A DNA stretch of 64,000 nt from Leptolyngbya sp. PCC 7375 (GCF_000316115.1 NZ_JH993797.1:5566486-5630485), one strand, 5' to 3'. Shown: positions 34,107-44,400, counted from the first letter of the stretch. Made by a program: numbers and translations. Notes: generated from the letters alone by a model not told the origin.

Positions 34107-35600
34107 TCAAGCTTTAACTGGGGTCTTCTCAAGCATAAGTTTAGAACGCTTAAACATCTCAGGAATTTCTACCGGATAATCTCCCGTAAAGCAGGCAGAA
34201 CAGAATGTTGTAGTATCCTGTTGAGTCGCTGCTAACATTCCTTGCCAGCTCAAATAAGCTAAAGTGTCCACACCTATTTGAGCTTCAATGTCTTGTACAG
34301 ATTTTGTGGCAGCGATTAACTGGTCTTGGCTATCTGTATCAATGCCATAAAAACAGGGATGGGTAACGGGTGGGGATGAAATCCTCATGTGGATTTCCGT
34401 AGCACCGGCATCTCGCAAAGCTTTGACGATTTTTCGGCTGGTAGTTCCCCTAACAATAGAATCATCTACCAATAAAATTCTTTTCCCTTCCAGCACATCT
34501 CGTAGGGGATTCAACTTAATGCGGATTCCAGCTTCCCGCATCATTTGGGTTGGCTGAATAAACGTACGGCCAACGTATCGGTTTTTGATCAACCCTTCTG
34601 CATAAGGAATACCGGAAGCTTCAGCAAATCCAATAGCTGCCGGAATACCAGAGTCAGGGACTGGCATAATCAAATCGACGTCTGCTGGTGACTCCTTGGC
34701 CAGAATATTACCTAAACGCTTGCGATAGCTGTACAAACTCTCACCGTGATACACGCTATCAGGCCGTGCAAAGTAGACCATTTCAAAAATGCACAGGCGG
34801 CGTTCTGGCTGGGCCCATTGCAATGACTTAACACCGGTTTCACTAATCCAGAGCAGCTCACCAGGCTGCACATCACGAATATAGTGGGCGTTTACAATGT
34901 CTAAGCCACAGGTTTCGGATGCAACCGCATACTGCCCAGGTCCATTTTGAGGATCATGATCGCCAAAGTAGCCGAAGACAAGGGGCCTAATGCCGTTCGG
35001 ATCGCGGATTGCTAAAATCCCCTCAGGGGTTGCGATCGCAAGGCTAAAAGCTCCCTGACACCGTTCGCAGGCATCAATGGCCGCCTCAATCCATCCTTTG
35101 CCATCATTAACGGCATCTGCCATCAACAACGCAATGACCTCTGTGTCGGTAGTGGTGAGCAGAGTATGGTTGCGTTCAAGCAGTTCTTCGCGTAGTTTGC
35201 TAGCATTGACCACATTACCATTGTGGGCTAACGCCATCTCTCCAAGGCGGGTGGACACTATGGCAGGCTGAGCATTGGCAACTCGACTCGACCCAGTCGT
35301 GGAATAGCGAGTATGGCCAACGGCCCACTGTCCAGGCAGGCGCTGCAATACATCCTCATCAAATACCTGGGAAACAAGCCCCATATCTTTGTGAACATTA
35401 ATACTGCCATGGTCAAAGGTGGCAATACCAGCTGATTCTTGACCACGATGTTGCAACGCGTACAAACCAAAGTAAGTCAGCGTTGCAACATCGTCTGTGG
35501 GTGAATAGACGGCAAATACGCCGCAGGCTTCTTCTGGTTTGTCGGGATGAACATGCACGGTAGAAGTTTGGGAAACAATATTATTGGTTGGGAGAGGCAT
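34107..35600 (-). CDS. purF: amidophosphoribosyltransferase
   Basis: A 497-residue enzyme from ATG 35600 for the first committed step of purine synthesis: PRPP plus glutamine to phosphoribosylamine. A 25-residue propeptide precedes Cys26 (EEACGVFAVY), the N-terminal glutaminase nucleophile exposed by self-cleavage. GLYALQHRGQESAG and the PRPP loop ILLVDDSIVRGTTSRK are intact. CSACFTGDYP near the C-terminus fits the iron-sulfur type seen in Bacillus. The frame could extend to 35669, but the extra stretch is not conserved in style. It follows purL on the same strand. Confidence 0.97.
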   Translation of the reverse strand: MPLPTNNIVSQTSTVHVHPDKPEEACGVFAVYSPTDDVATLTYFGLYALQHRGQESAGIATFDHGSINVHKDMGLVSQVFDEDVLQRLPGQWAVGHTRYSTTGSSRVANAQPAIVSTRLGEMALAHNGNVVNASKLREELLERNHTLLTTTDTEVIALLMADAVNDGKGWIEAAIDACERCQGAFSLAIATPEGILAIRDPNGIRPLVFGYFGDHDPQNGPGQYAVASETCGLDIVNAHYIRDVQPGELLWISETGVKSLQWAQPERRLCIFEMVYFARPDSVYHGESLYSYRKRLGNILAKESPADVDLIMPVPDSGIPAAIGFAEASGIPYAEGLIKNRYVGRTFIQPTQMMREAGIRIKLNPLRDVLEGKRILLVDDSIVRGTTSRKIVKALRDAGATEIHMRISSPPVTHPCFYGIDTDSQDQLIAATKSVQDIEAQIGVDTLAYLSWQGMLAATQQDTTTFCSACFTGDYPVEIPEMFKRSKLMLEKTPVKA

Positions 35601-35786
35601 CTTAAGTCCGCTTAGCGTTAACGACAACAAAAAGAAGCGACTAATGAGTGATGGGCTCAAGACGCACACAGGTGAGAAAACCAGGTAGAGACTTGAGAGA
35701 ATGAACTTAATATTTTCTTAATCAATATGATCCTAACACCCGAAACCAATTGCAGGGGTGTCGATCCATCAGATTAATCTATGTTG

Positions 35787-38126
35787 TTACGCATCCAGGG
35801 CTCTTTCTATAGCGTAGCGCCAGCTATCGGCCATGGTGGCAACGTCCAGATTAATCAAGGGTTGATGATCAGATGTTTGAATGACCAGGGGCGTATTAGC
35901 AGCGGTTACAGTACCAATGATTCCCCAGGCATGATCTAGTTGCTGCCTGAGATAGGCTTCCCAAGCAGCTTGGTGAATAGGAGCAACAGTAACCACAATG
36001 CGAGCACCACCTTCACCAAACAGCAAGGTGTCATAACGCTGCTCCAGGTTGGGCAAGCTGATCGTTGCTCCAAGGTTGCCGCCGATGGCGGATTCAGCGA
36101 GTGCGATCGCAAGTCCACCTTCTGCACAATCATGGGCCGATGTAACCCAACCTTGGCAAATACCATGGCGACAGGCTGCCTGAACCTTTAACTCCAGGTC
36201 AATATTCACCTTGGGTGGACGCCCTGCCACCTGACCATGGATTTGCTTGAGGTATTCTGAAGCCCCCAGAGTCATAGCCCCGTCACCGTCCTCACCTAAT
36301 GGGGTTCCCAGTAAATAAATCTGGTCACCAGCCGTTTGCCAGCTTTGACCACAAACCCTATCTAAATCATCAATCACACCGACCATGCCGACAACGGGGG
36401 TGGGATAAATAGGCTGAGGATTACCCTCACTATCAACTGTTTCGTTGTAAAGCGACACATTACCACCAGTTACTGGTGTATCAAATTCACGACAGCCATC
36501 CGCTAGACCGCGACAGGCCTCCGCCAACTGCCAGTAGCCCACCGGTTTTTCAGGGCTGCCAAAGTTCAGATTATCCGTCACAGCAATGGGCTCTGCCCCC
36601 ACACAGCTCAGATTACGAGCAGCCTCAGCCACGGCCGCCAGACCACCTTCATAAGGGTTGAGATATACATAGCGAGGGTTGCAATCGGTAGTAGCAGCCA
36701 CACCAGAATTACTGATAGCCCCCTCATCCCCTTCTAAAGGTCGCAGTCGCACAATTGCTGCATCTGCCCCACCAGGCAACATCACCGTGTTGTTTTGCAC
36801 CTGATGATCGTATTGGTGATACACCCACTGTTTCGAAGCAATTGTTGGTGTACCGAGTAGTGTCAGCATGACATCATTCCAAGCTTTACCATCGATACCC
36901 GCTGCTGAACAGTCAGGCAAACTACTCTCTTGCCAAGCCCAGGCCGTTTGTACATAGGCAGGCGGCTCCGCCAAAACTTCGCGTTCATACAGCGGTGTGT
37001 TATCTGCCAAGGCAGAGGCAGGCACGTTAGCAGCGACCTTACCCTGGAATAAAATCCTCACGATCGGCTCTTGAATCACTTCACCCGCCACTACCGCATG
37101 GAGCCCCCAGCGCTCAAAAATGTCGATCAGCTCCTGCTCACGACCTTTTTGCCCTACAAACAGCATGCGCTCTTGGGATTCTGACAACAAATATTCGTAG
37201 GGGACCATGCCAGTTTCTCGCACAGGCACTTTGTCCAGGTCGAGTTCAATGCCGACGCCACCATTGACAGCCATCTCAGAAGTGGAACAGGTGATACCCG
37301 CAGCCCCCATATCCTGCGCAGCCACCACAGCCCCCGTTTTAAATGCTTCCAGACAGGCCTCCACTAAAGACTTTTCTAGAAACGGATCGCCCACTTGTAC
37401 CGCCGGACGATCGGCTTCAGATTCATCCGTCAGCTCAGCACTGGCAAAGCTCGCCCCACCCATACCATCTCGTCCAGTGGTGGAGCCCACATACAGCACT
37501 GGGTTACCAATGCCTGAGGCACCGGATTTTACAATCTCCTCCGTTTCCATTAAGCCAATGGCCATGGCATTTACCAAAGGGTTACCCGCATAGGCCGGAT
37601 CAAAATAGACTTCGCCGCCCACAGTGGGCACACCAAAACAGTTGCCATAGTGAGAGATTCCTGAGACTACACCAGCAAAAATCCGTCGCGTATTGGGGTC
37701 ATCCAACGCACCAAACCGCAGTGCGTTCAAAGCGGCAATTGGTCGGGCTCCCATGGTAAAAATATCTCGTAAAATTCCCCCTACCCCCGTGGCAGCCCCT
37801 TGAAAAGGCTCTACAGCCGATGGATGGTTGTGGGATTCAATTTTGAACACCAACCGCTGTCCATGGCCCACATCCACAACACCAGCATTTTCTCCAGGCC
37901 CAACCAGAATGCGAGGCCCCTCAGTGGGAAACTGCTTTAATAAGGGTCGAGAATTCTTGTAACAGCAGTGCTCTGACCACATCACTCCGAACATGCCCAG
38001 CTCAGCCCGATTGGGATGACGTCCTAAACGTTGGACAATTTCATCATATTCGCCTGGTTTTAAGCCTTCAGCAGCAATTTCCTCAGCAGAACACGGAATT
38101 GAGGTGGATGCAGTTGTAGACATCAA
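35787..38126 (-). CDS. purL: phosphoribosylformylglycinamidine synthase subunit II
   Basis: A 779-residue small-type PurL. GVMWSEHCCYKNSRPLLKQF, VFKIESHNHPSAVEPFQGAATGVGG and AAQDMGAAGITCSTSEMA are the ATP- and FGAR-binding blocks. VTGGNVSLYNET and AHDCAEGGLAIALAES repeat them in the second half. It works with PurQ and PurS, which are not in this window, to make FGAM from FGAR. The gene lies 187 bases upstream of purF's start on the same strand, so both purine genes are probably co-regulated. The start is ATG 38126, or 38123. Confidence 0.97.
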   Translation of the reverse strand: MMSTTASTSIPCSAEEIAAEGLKPGEYDEIVQRLGRHPNRAELGMFGVMWSEHCCYKNSRPLLKQFPTEGPRILVGPGENAGVVDVGHGQRLVFKIESHNHPSAVEPFQGAATGVGGILRDIFTMGARPIAALNALRFGALDDPNTRRIFAGVVSGISHYGNCFGVPTVGGEVYFDPAYAGNPLVNAMAIGLMETEEIVKSGASGIGNPVLYVGSTTGRDGMGGASFASAELTDESEADRPAVQVGDPFLEKSLVEACLEAFKTGAVVAAQDMGAAGITCSTSEMAVNGGVGIELDLDKVPVRETGMVPYEYLLSESQERMLFVGQKGREQELIDIFERWGLHAVVAGEVIQEPIVRILFQGKVAANVPASALADNTPLYEREVLAEPPAYVQTAWAWQESSLPDCSAAGIDGKAWNDVMLTLLGTPTIASKQWVYHQYDHQVQNNTVMLPGGADAAIVRLRPLEGDEGAISNSGVAATTDCNPRYVYLNPYEGGLAAVAEAARNLSCVGAEPIAVTDNLNFGSPEKPVGYWQLAEACRGLADGCREFDTPVTGGNVSLYNETVDSEGNPQPIYPTPVVGMVGVIDDLDRVCGQSWQTAGDQIYLLGTPLGEDGDGAMTLGASEYLKQIHGQVAGRPPKVNIDLELKVQAACRHGICQGWVTSAHDCAEGGLAIALAESAIGGNLGATISLPNLEQRYDTLLFGEGGARIVVTVAPIHQAAWEAYLRQQLDHAWGIIGTVTAANTPLVIQTSDHQPLINLDVATMADSWRYAIERALDA

Positions 38127-38213
38127 TAGGAATTAAGTGAGTGAACAAAGGGTGACAATGTTTGATCTTAAACCCTATTTCTCCACTACCCACGGCCTAT
38201 TATCCATACCCTC

Positions 38214-38250
38214 AAAAAAAAACCGACAGAACTCCCGCGAGTTCTATCGG
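38214..38250 (-). terminator. intrinsic terminator upstream of purL
   Basis: CCGACAGAACTC (38223-38234) pairs with GAGTTCTATCGG (38239-38250) with one G-T pair on the minus strand, followed there by eight or nine T. It ends the transcript of the gene at 38435-39067 and insulates purL. A second hairpin GATGACTC/GAGTCATC lies at 38271-38296. Confidence 0.9.
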
Positions 38251-38349
38251 CTGGTTGTGTGTTCCCTGTAGATGACTCGGCTAGAGTTGAGTCATCCTTA
38301 GTATGCTGAATTTAGGGAGGGATGATAGCGATCTCAATCATCATGAACC

Positions 38350-38365
38350 TGTGATTTTGATCACT
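38350..38365. promoter_or_regulatory. CRP-like half-perfect palindrome
   Basis: TGTGATTTTGATCACT fits TGTGA-N6-TCACA at nine of ten half-site positions. Its position, between a stop codon and that gene's terminator, is not typical for a promoter site, so it may be accidental. The 308-base spacer 38127-38434 holds nothing else beyond the hairpins noted. Confidence 0.25.
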
Positions 38366-38434
38366 TTTGATCACATTTTTCTTGATATGGATCACACATG
38401 TCTGTAAATGTTGACATCCAACGGCCTCAAAGAC

Positions 38435-39067
38435 CTATCTCATCGCACCTAACGTATTTTTCCAGGTCAGCTCTTTGCAAAGTACCTGTAATGCCCGCTG
38501 ATCGGCATCAGTAAAGAGGCCTGAGTTACTCACTTCAGTTAACACTTGTTGAGTTAGTTGAGTCGCAAAGGTGCCACCGCAGTTCAGTAAATGACCGTAG
38601 TATCTAAACTGTGGGCGCTTATCAACATTCAAGTGAAACTGATGACGACCTTTATCATCCATGCAATAGACAGGGGTGTTTACAGGCACTACATGACGTG
38701 GAATTCCATGCTGGCCATAGGTTAGTTTGCCCTGATTCACCAAACTACCCACAAGCACAACATTCAATAAGGTTTTGGTTTCTTGAATCAAGTCCGGAGT
38801 AAACATCGGGTCTGGAGCACCCGTCAGTTGAGGACCGCTGTTCAAAAAAGCCGGGTTAAACAGCTGCGAGTTATAAATAATGCCCACAGCCCAATGCTGC
38901 TCATCGGTTTCTAGAGTGACAAACTGTCCAAAGCCATAATCACTAACAGCAGGCGGCTCAATAACATCTCTATCCGTATTTAGCTGCACTACATAATCAC
39001 AGTGGGAATTTGACTTAACCACCATACCTAATTTGCAGCCTCGACGACGTTGCTTACCAGACACCAT
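38435..39067 (-). CDS. hypothetical protein, possible HAS-barrel domain
   Basis: A 210-residue soluble protein. The first part (GMVVKSNSHCDYVVQLN, DYGFGQFVTLE, WAVGIIYNSQLF) reads like the beta-barrel HAS domain found at the N-terminus of HerA-type ATPases, and IPRHVVPVNTPVYCMDD fits its later strands. No ATPase domain follows, so it is a stand-alone barrel with a helical C-terminus. That link is inference from pattern only. It lies between apcD and purL on the same strand with its own terminator. Confidence 0.6.
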   Translation of the reverse strand: MVSGKQRRRGCKLGMVVKSNSHCDYVVQLNTDRDVIEPPAVSDYGFGQFVTLETDEQHWAVGIIYNSQLFNPAFLNSGPQLTGAPDPMFTPDLIQETKTLLNVVLVGSLVNQGKLTYGQHGIPRHVVPVNTPVYCMDDKGRHQFHLNVDKRPQFRYYGHLLNCGGTFATQLTQQVLTEVSNSGLFTDADQRALQVLCKELTWKNTLGAMR

Positions 39068-39107
39068 AGGGGCATTGATTGATCACAGCGCCCTTAGCAT
39101 ACCTAAA

Positions 39108-39144
39108 ATAAAGCGGGAAGTACGATCAAATGTACTCCCCGCTT
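39108..39144 (-). terminator. apcD terminator
   Basis: AAGCGGGAAGTAC (39111-39123) pairs with GTACTCCCCGCTT (39132-39144) with one mismatch. On the minus strand TATTTTAGG follows. Located about 50 bases after the apcD stop. Confidence 0.8.
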
Positions 39145-39191
39145 CACATTATTCAATTAGGCACTTACACGACCAGTGAAGGGTAAGCGGT

Positions 39192-39680
39192 TTAGCTCGA
39201 CATTGCTTGGATGATGTAGTCAAAGTAAGGAGCCGCCCCAGCAGCTTCAGCCTCAGTCAGTAGACTTAAGGATGCATCTTTCAAGCATTCAATAGCCGCA
39301 ACCATGCCAGGCACAGGTACATCAAGGGCGTTGTACATCTCACGAACACCCACTAAACCAATGTTTTCAATGGGCTGTTTGTCACCAGCGATAATGCCGT
39401 AGGTGATCAGGCGTAAATACCAACCATAGTCACGCAAACAAAGTGCCCGTTGCTTTTGACCGTAAGCATTACCACCTGGCGCAATAAAATCAGGACGTCG
39501 ACGCCATAGGGCCTTACTGGCTTTATCTACAATCTTTTTCTCATTTTCAGCCAGCTTTTGCGCGATTACTAAGCGCTGAGGGCCAGTTTGCAAAAAATCT
39601 TGGATACCCCTGAGCTCGCCGCTGGTGGGATAGCGCAGCTCATCATCGGCGTTGAGAATTACTTGGCTAACGACAGACAT
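39192..39680 (-). CDS. apcD: allophycocyanin alpha-B subunit
   Basis: A 162-residue phycobiliprotein. The start MSVVSQVILNADDELRYPT and NEKKIVDKASKALW distinguish ApcD from the main alpha subunit ApcA. The chromophore cysteine lies in QRALCLRDYGWYLRLITYG, with the Arg-Asp contacts of the bilin pocket. ApcD is a minor terminal emitter of the phycobilisome core and passes energy mainly to photosystem I. It stands apart from other apc genes, as apcD commonly does, and has its own terminator. Confidence 0.95.
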   Translation of the reverse strand: MSVVSQVILNADDELRYPTSGELRGIQDFLQTGPQRLVIAQKLAENEKKIVDKASKALWRRRPDFIAPGGNAYGQKQRALCLRDYGWYLRLITYGIIAGDKQPIENIGLVGVREMYNALDVPVPGMVAAIECLKDASLSLLTEAEAAGAAPYFDYIIQAMSS

Positions 39681-39948
39681 AGCTTAGTGAATGCGGTGAC
39701 TCGTAATAACTACAGTGTAACGACTCTGGGGCACACAAGGAAAGAGATACTTGGCCCGGTTCAAAAGATTTTTATCCTCTGAATAATAACTGGTTGCGTG
39801 TTCTAGCCTGAGAGCTATGTTAAGAGAGTTTACAAACAATCCGGTAAACCATTCAAGCTGGTCAAAATGCCACGAACTTTAGGGCTTGTCATAGAATTAA
39901 AACCCCGCCGGTAGCAAATATTTTTCGATCCCTGACGCGAGCAGCCCT

Positions 39949-41337
39949 ATGACTTCACTAGTAGACAAGTCCCTTTGGCAACAGGGGCAGGTGATCGACT
40001 TGAAAATTGATGATCTGAGTAACAGCGGTGATGGTGTAGGTCGCTGGCAAGATCGAGTAGTTTTTGTCACAGATGCGGTTCCTGGAGATACTCTGCAAGT
40101 AAGGCTTACACGGTTAAAACCCGCCTATGGCTATGGGAAAAAACTGCAAATTCTTGAACCATCGCCAGATCGGATCCGCCCTGTCTGCATCGTGGCGGAT
40201 AAATGTGGCGGCTGTCAGTGGCAAGCTGTGGCTTACTCAAAACAGCTGCAAGCAAAAGAGTCTCAAGTTCAGTCTGCTCTAGAACGTATTGGTGGCTTTG
40301 AGACGGTTCCTATGAGGCCCATTTTAGGGGCCCCAAACCCTTTGGCCTATCGAAATAAGGTCACCTATCCCTTAGCCCGAGGCCCTGGAGGCACGGTCAA
40401 AGCCGGATACTATCGTCGGGGCACCCATCAAATTGTGAATTTAAATCAGTGTCCAATCCAGCATGAGAGCCTGAATCCTTTGCTTGTGGATGCGAAAGAG
40501 GCGATCAAAGTACAAGGGTGGAGCCTTTATAACGAAAAAAAACACCAGGGTCGACTTCGCAATTTAGCTCTTCGGGTTAGCCAAAATACGGGCCAAACGT
40601 TGCTGACGTTAGTCACCACAGGGTATTTACCAAATGTTCAAGAGCAGGCTGACCAGTGGCTCTCTGAGCATCCAAGTTTGGTGGGCGTATGTCTCAATAT
40701 CAATCCGGAACGCACTAACAAGGTATTTGGGGAAGAGACCCGTTGCTTAGCAGGCCAACTCTATCTAGAGGAGATATTTTTAGGTCTACGATTGCGCATT
40801 CAGCCAACTACCTTTTTCCAGGTCAATACGGCTCAAGCCGAGACCCTGGTGAGTCTGGTTTTAGAGCACCTAAACCTGAAGGGTAATGAAACTGTCATTG
40901 ATGCCTACTGCGGCATCGGCACGTTGTCTCTTCCCCTGGCCCAGCGTGCTGCTCACTGTGTGGGGATTGAATTTCATCCGGAATCAGTCGCACAAGCCCG
41001 TCAAAACGCGGCACTCAATGGGCTAAAGAATACGGAGTTTTTTGCTGGGGCCGTGGAAAAGCTGTTGCTAGAAATCAGTGCTCAGCAGTCTAGCCCTGTT
41101 GATGTTGTGGTGCTAGACCCCCCCCGAAAAGGCTGCGATCGCATCGTTCTAGAGACGCTAGTAGAGATCGGCCCTGACCGCATCGTTTATATGAGTTGCA
41201 ACCCATCTACCCTGGCACGGGATTTAAAAATTTTGTGCCGCAATGGCTATGGCCTGACCATGGTGCAGCCTGCGGACTTCTTTCCCCAAACCACCCATGT
41301 AGAATGCGTTACTTTTCTAGAAAAGGCTATTTTTTGA
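39949..41337 (+). CDS. 23S rRNA (uracil-C5)-methyltransferase, RlmD/RumA family
   Basis: A 462-residue enzyme. An N-terminal TRAM domain (LKIDDLSNSGDGVGRWQDRVVFV) is followed by iron-sulfur cysteines in PVCIVADKCGGCQWQ and NQCPIQ. The SAM domain has VIDAYCGIGTLSLPLA and VVLDPPRKGC, and the nucleophile Cys is in YMSCNPSTLARDLKIL. The family makes 5-methyluridine in 23S rRNA or tRNA. Which uridine is modified cannot be told, so no symbol is given. It is followed after 40 bases by lpxD on the same strand. Confidence 0.93.
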   Translation: MTSLVDKSLWQQGQVIDLKIDDLSNSGDGVGRWQDRVVFVTDAVPGDTLQVRLTRLKPAYGYGKKLQILEPSPDRIRPVCIVADKCGGCQWQAVAYSKQLQAKESQVQSALERIGGFETVPMRPILGAPNPLAYRNKVTYPLARGPGGTVKAGYYRRGTHQIVNLNQCPIQHESLNPLLVDAKEAIKVQGWSLYNEKKHQGRLRNLALRVSQNTGQTLLTLVTTGYLPNVQEQADQWLSEHPSLVGVCLNINPERTNKVFGEETRCLAGQLYLEEIFLGLRLRIQPTTFFQVNTAQAETLVSLVLEHLNLKGNETVIDAYCGIGTLSLPLAQRAAHCVGIEFHPESVAQARQNAALNGLKNTEFFAGAVEKLLLEISAQQSSPVDVVVLDPPRKGCDRIVLETLVEIGPDRIVYMSCNPSTLARDLKILCRNGYGLTMVQPADFFPQTTHVECVTFLEKAIF

Positions 41338-41377
41338 TAGCCTGTCGCTGAGACGTCAGTGAGCAAACGAGGCAGCC

Positions 41378-42457
41378 ATGAGATTTAGCGAGATAGTAGA
41401 GCACCTGGGCATTGCTGAGACATCAAGCCTGGCGTCTCAGCCAGAGCTTAACCCGAACATCGTTGGGGTTACCGCAGTTCAAGAATCACAGCCTGACACC
41501 ATTAGCTACGTTGAAGGCAAAAAGTTTGCCCCCTACATCGAGCAAACAGCCAATGCGGCACTGATTTTGCCCATCGATGAGGCCCTGCAAGCCCAGGCCA
41601 CAGAACGAGGCATTGCCTGGGTTAGCACTCACGAGCCCAGACTGGGCTTTGCTCGTGCGATCGCACTGTTTTATCAGCCTTTTCAGCTCTCCCCTGGCAT
41701 CCATCCCACAGCGATCATTGCCCCCACAGCCAAGGTTGGCAATAACGTGGCCATTGGCCCCTATGTCGTCATCCATGCTGGAGCCACCATCGGTGACAAC
41801 GCGTGCATTCATCCTCAGGTAGTCGTCTATCCCGACGCCAGTATTGGCAACGGCACAACACTCCATGCCAACTGCGTCATCCATGAACGTGCTCAGGTAG
41901 GAGCCCACTGCGTTATCCATACCGGAGCGGTGATTGGCTCCGAGGGATTTGGCTTTGTGCCAACAGCCCAGGGCTGGGAGAAAATGCACCAGTCCGGCAT
42001 TGTCGTGCTAGAAGACCATGTCGAAGTAGGCTGCAATACCACCATAGACCGTCCTGCTGTTGGAGAAACTCGCATTGGTCGCAATAGCAAGTTAGATAAC
42101 CTGATACAGGTGGCCCACAACTGTCAGCTGGCCGATAACTGCGTACTAGCGGCCCAGGTAGGCCTGGCTGGAGGGGTAGAGCTAGAGTCCTTAGTCGTGC
42201 TGGGAGGCCAGGTCGGCGTGGCCAACAACACCAAAATTGGCAAAGGTGCCCAGGCAGGCTCTAAGGCTGGCCTCCACAGCAATGTTTCCCCCGGCAGCAT
42301 CATGATGGGCATTCCTGCCAGTCCTTATCGCACCTATTTAAAATCTTCAGCGATCTACAATCGCCTACCCGAGATGCATCGCACCCTAAAGCGACTTCAG
42401 CAGCAAGTAGCTCACCTAGAAGAACAGCTAGCTCAGGTAGAACAAACGAACAAATAG
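41378..42457 (+). CDS. lpxD: UDP-3-O-acylglucosamine N-acyltransferase
   Basis: A 359-residue protein. The N-terminal uridine-binding domain is followed by a long left-handed beta helix of hexapeptide repeats (for example VGNNVAIGPYVVIHAGATIG). The catalytic His lies in LDNLIQVAHNCQL, and GIPASPYRTYLKSSAIYNRLPE is the family C-terminus, ending in a short coiled coil. The enzyme adds the second acyl chain in lipid A synthesis, consistent with a Gram-negative-type outer membrane. A GCGATCGC site lies within. Confidence 0.95.
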   Translation: MRFSEIVEHLGIAETSSLASQPELNPNIVGVTAVQESQPDTISYVEGKKFAPYIEQTANAALILPIDEALQAQATERGIAWVSTHEPRLGFARAIALFYQPFQLSPGIHPTAIIAPTAKVGNNVAIGPYVVIHAGATIGDNACIHPQVVVYPDASIGNGTTLHANCVIHERAQVGAHCVIHTGAVIGSEGFGFVPTAQGWEKMHQSGIVVLEDHVEVGCNTTIDRPAVGETRIGRNSKLDNLIQVAHNCQLADNCVLAAQVGLAGGVELESLVVLGGQVGVANNTKIGKGAQAGSKAGLHSNVSPGSIMMGIPASPYRTYLKSSAIYNRLPEMHRTLKRLQQQVAHLEEQLAQVEQTNK

Positions 42458-42802
42458 CGCTAGCATCAACAGTCAAGACCATTCTTTACAAAAAGACATA
42501 ATCGCTACTGAAGTGATCTCGCACCCAGGATTACAGTAGGGCCAAATTGGCAACTGACTTTCACTGCCTCATTTCATTTGCTCTACCATCCTCAGGAGAT
42601 GCTTAAATTAGTGTAAAGGTTTCATTTGCGATCGCTGTATCGTCACGGTTGGTCCCCTATTCGGGTTTTTCTTGACGATGATCCGATACCTTAGCCTCAT
42701 AACGTCATTTAGCCCGTTAATCCCTTAAGGCTCAACGTTTAAAGGCTCAGGCCAGCCTAGCAATTTTCCATACGATGCTCACTTTTCAATAAAGGTTGCC
42801 CT
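42458..42802. other. spacer upstream of the GH57 gene
   Basis: 345 bases with one GCGATCGC site (42628-42635). No ORF with ribosome-binding site, no strong hairpin and no clear promoter is seen. Confidence 0.4.
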
Positions 42803-44392
42803 ATGTCTCTCGGATATCTTGCTCTGGTACTCCATGCCCACCTACCTTTCGTTCGGCACCCAGAGAGTGACTTTGTTCTAGAAGAAGAGTGGCTATTTGA
42901 GGCAATTACTGAAACTTATATCCCCTTACTGACCATGTTTGATGGTCTTAAGCGGGATGGCATTGATTTTAAAATGACCATGAGTATGACACCTCCTCTG
43001 GTGTCGATGCTTAAAGACCCCCTCCTTCAAGAGCGTTATGACGAGCATCTAACCAATCTTGAGGAACTGACCGAGCGAGAGATCGAACGCAATGAGCACA
43101 ACGGTCACGTCAAATATTTGGCAGAGTACTATGCCAACGAATTTAACCACACACGACAGGTGTGGGAGGACAACAAAGGTGACCTGATATCCGCCTTCAA
43201 GCAGTATGTCGATAGCAATAACCTAGACATCATCACCTGCGGTGCCACCCACGGCTACCTGCCTCTGATGAAGATGTACCCCGAGGCAGTTTGGGCCCAG
43301 CTTAAAGTCGCCGTAGAAAGCCACGAAGAGAACTTTGGCCGTCCTCCATCAGGAATTTGGCTGCCTGAATGTGCCTACTACGAAGGCCTGGAACGAATGG
43401 TTGCTGATGTAGGCCTCAGGTACTTCCTAACTGACGGTCACGGCATTCTGTATGCTCGTCCCCGTCCTCGCTTTGGAGCCTATGCCCCCATTTATACAGA
43501 AACTGGCGTGGCTGCCTTTGGCCGAGACCACGAGTCCTCCCAACAGGTATGGTCCTCAAAGGTAGGATATCCAGGGGCTTCAGAGTATCGCGAGTTTTAC
43601 CGTGACCTGGGGTGGGATGCAGAATATGACTATATTAAGCCCTACGTTATGCCCAACGGGCAGCGTAAAAATGTCGGTATCAAGTACCACAAGATTACGG
43701 GTAAGAATCTAGGCCTATCTGACAAGGATTGGTACGACCCCTATTGGGCTCGTGAAAAGGCTGCAGAGCATGCGAGTAATTTCATGTACAACCGTGGCCA
43801 GCAGATTGGCCACCTCAATGGCATGATGCAGCGCAAGCCCATTGTGATTTCACCGTACGATGCTGAGCTATTTGGCCACTGGTGGTACGAAGGTCCCTGG
43901 TTTATTGATTACCTGTTCCGCAAAACCTGGTATGACCAAGACACCTACGAAATGACCCACCTGGCAGATTATCTACGGAGCAATCCCACCCAACAGGTCT
44001 GCCGTCCATCTCAGTCAAGCTGGGGTTATAAGGGCTTTCATGAGTATTGGCTCAACGAAACTAATGCTTGGATTTACCCACACCTGCACAAGGCGGCGGA
44101 GCGCATGATTGATTTGGCCCGTCGTGAACCTGCTGATGAGTTGGAATGGCGTGCCCTTAATCAGGCAGCACGGGAATTACTCCTGGCACAATCATCTGAC
44201 TGGGCTTTTATTATGCGTACAGGGACTATGGTTCCCTACGCCGTACGCCGTACCCGCTCCCACCTATTACGCTTTGACAAACTGCGGGAAGACATCATGG
44301 CAGGCAAAATCGACTCGGGTTGGCTAGAAAAAGTGGAAGAAATTGACAATATCTTTCCCAGTATCAACTACCGGGTATATCGGCCTTTGTAG
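42803..44392 (+). CDS. GH57 1,4-alpha-glucan branching enzyme
   Basis: A 529-residue family 57 glycoside hydrolase with a DUF1957-type C-terminus. The GH57 motifs are visible: HAHLPFVRHPE at the N-terminus, ATHGYLPLM, nucleophile Glu in IWLPECAYYEG, and the acid/base region ISPYDAELFGHWWYEGP with Asp. This motif set is that of GH57 branching enzymes that form alpha-1,6 branches in glycogen; the role in glycogen is known for the family and inferred here. It is followed by a tandem-repeat block and a bidirectional terminator. Confidence 0.9.
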   Translation: MSLGYLALVLHAHLPFVRHPESDFVLEEEWLFEAITETYIPLLTMFDGLKRDGIDFKMTMSMTPPLVSMLKDPLLQERYDEHLTNLEELTEREIERNEHNGHVKYLAEYYANEFNHTRQVWEDNKGDLISAFKQYVDSNNLDIITCGATHGYLPLMKMYPEAVWAQLKVAVESHEENFGRPPSGIWLPECAYYEGLERMVADVGLRYFLTDGHGILYARPRPRFGAYAPIYTETGVAAFGRDHESSQQVWSSKVGYPGASEYREFYRDLGWDAEYDYIKPYVMPNGQRKNVGIKYHKITGKNLGLSDKDWYDPYWAREKAAEHASNFMYNRGQQIGHLNGMMQRKPIVISPYDAELFGHWWYEGPWFIDYLFRKTWYDQDTYEMTHLADYLRSNPTQQVCRPSQSSWGYKGFHEYWLNETNAWIYPHLHKAAERMIDLARREPADELEWRALNQAARELLLAQSSDWAFIMRTGTMVPYAVRRTRSHLLRFDKLREDIMAGKIDSGWLEKVEEIDNIFPSINYRVYRPL

Positions 44393-44400
44393 GCAATTTG

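Noticed and set aside
41486..41989. 167-codon open frame antisense to lpxD
   Set aside because: It mirrors the hexapeptide repeats of lpxD and shows no independent coding pattern.
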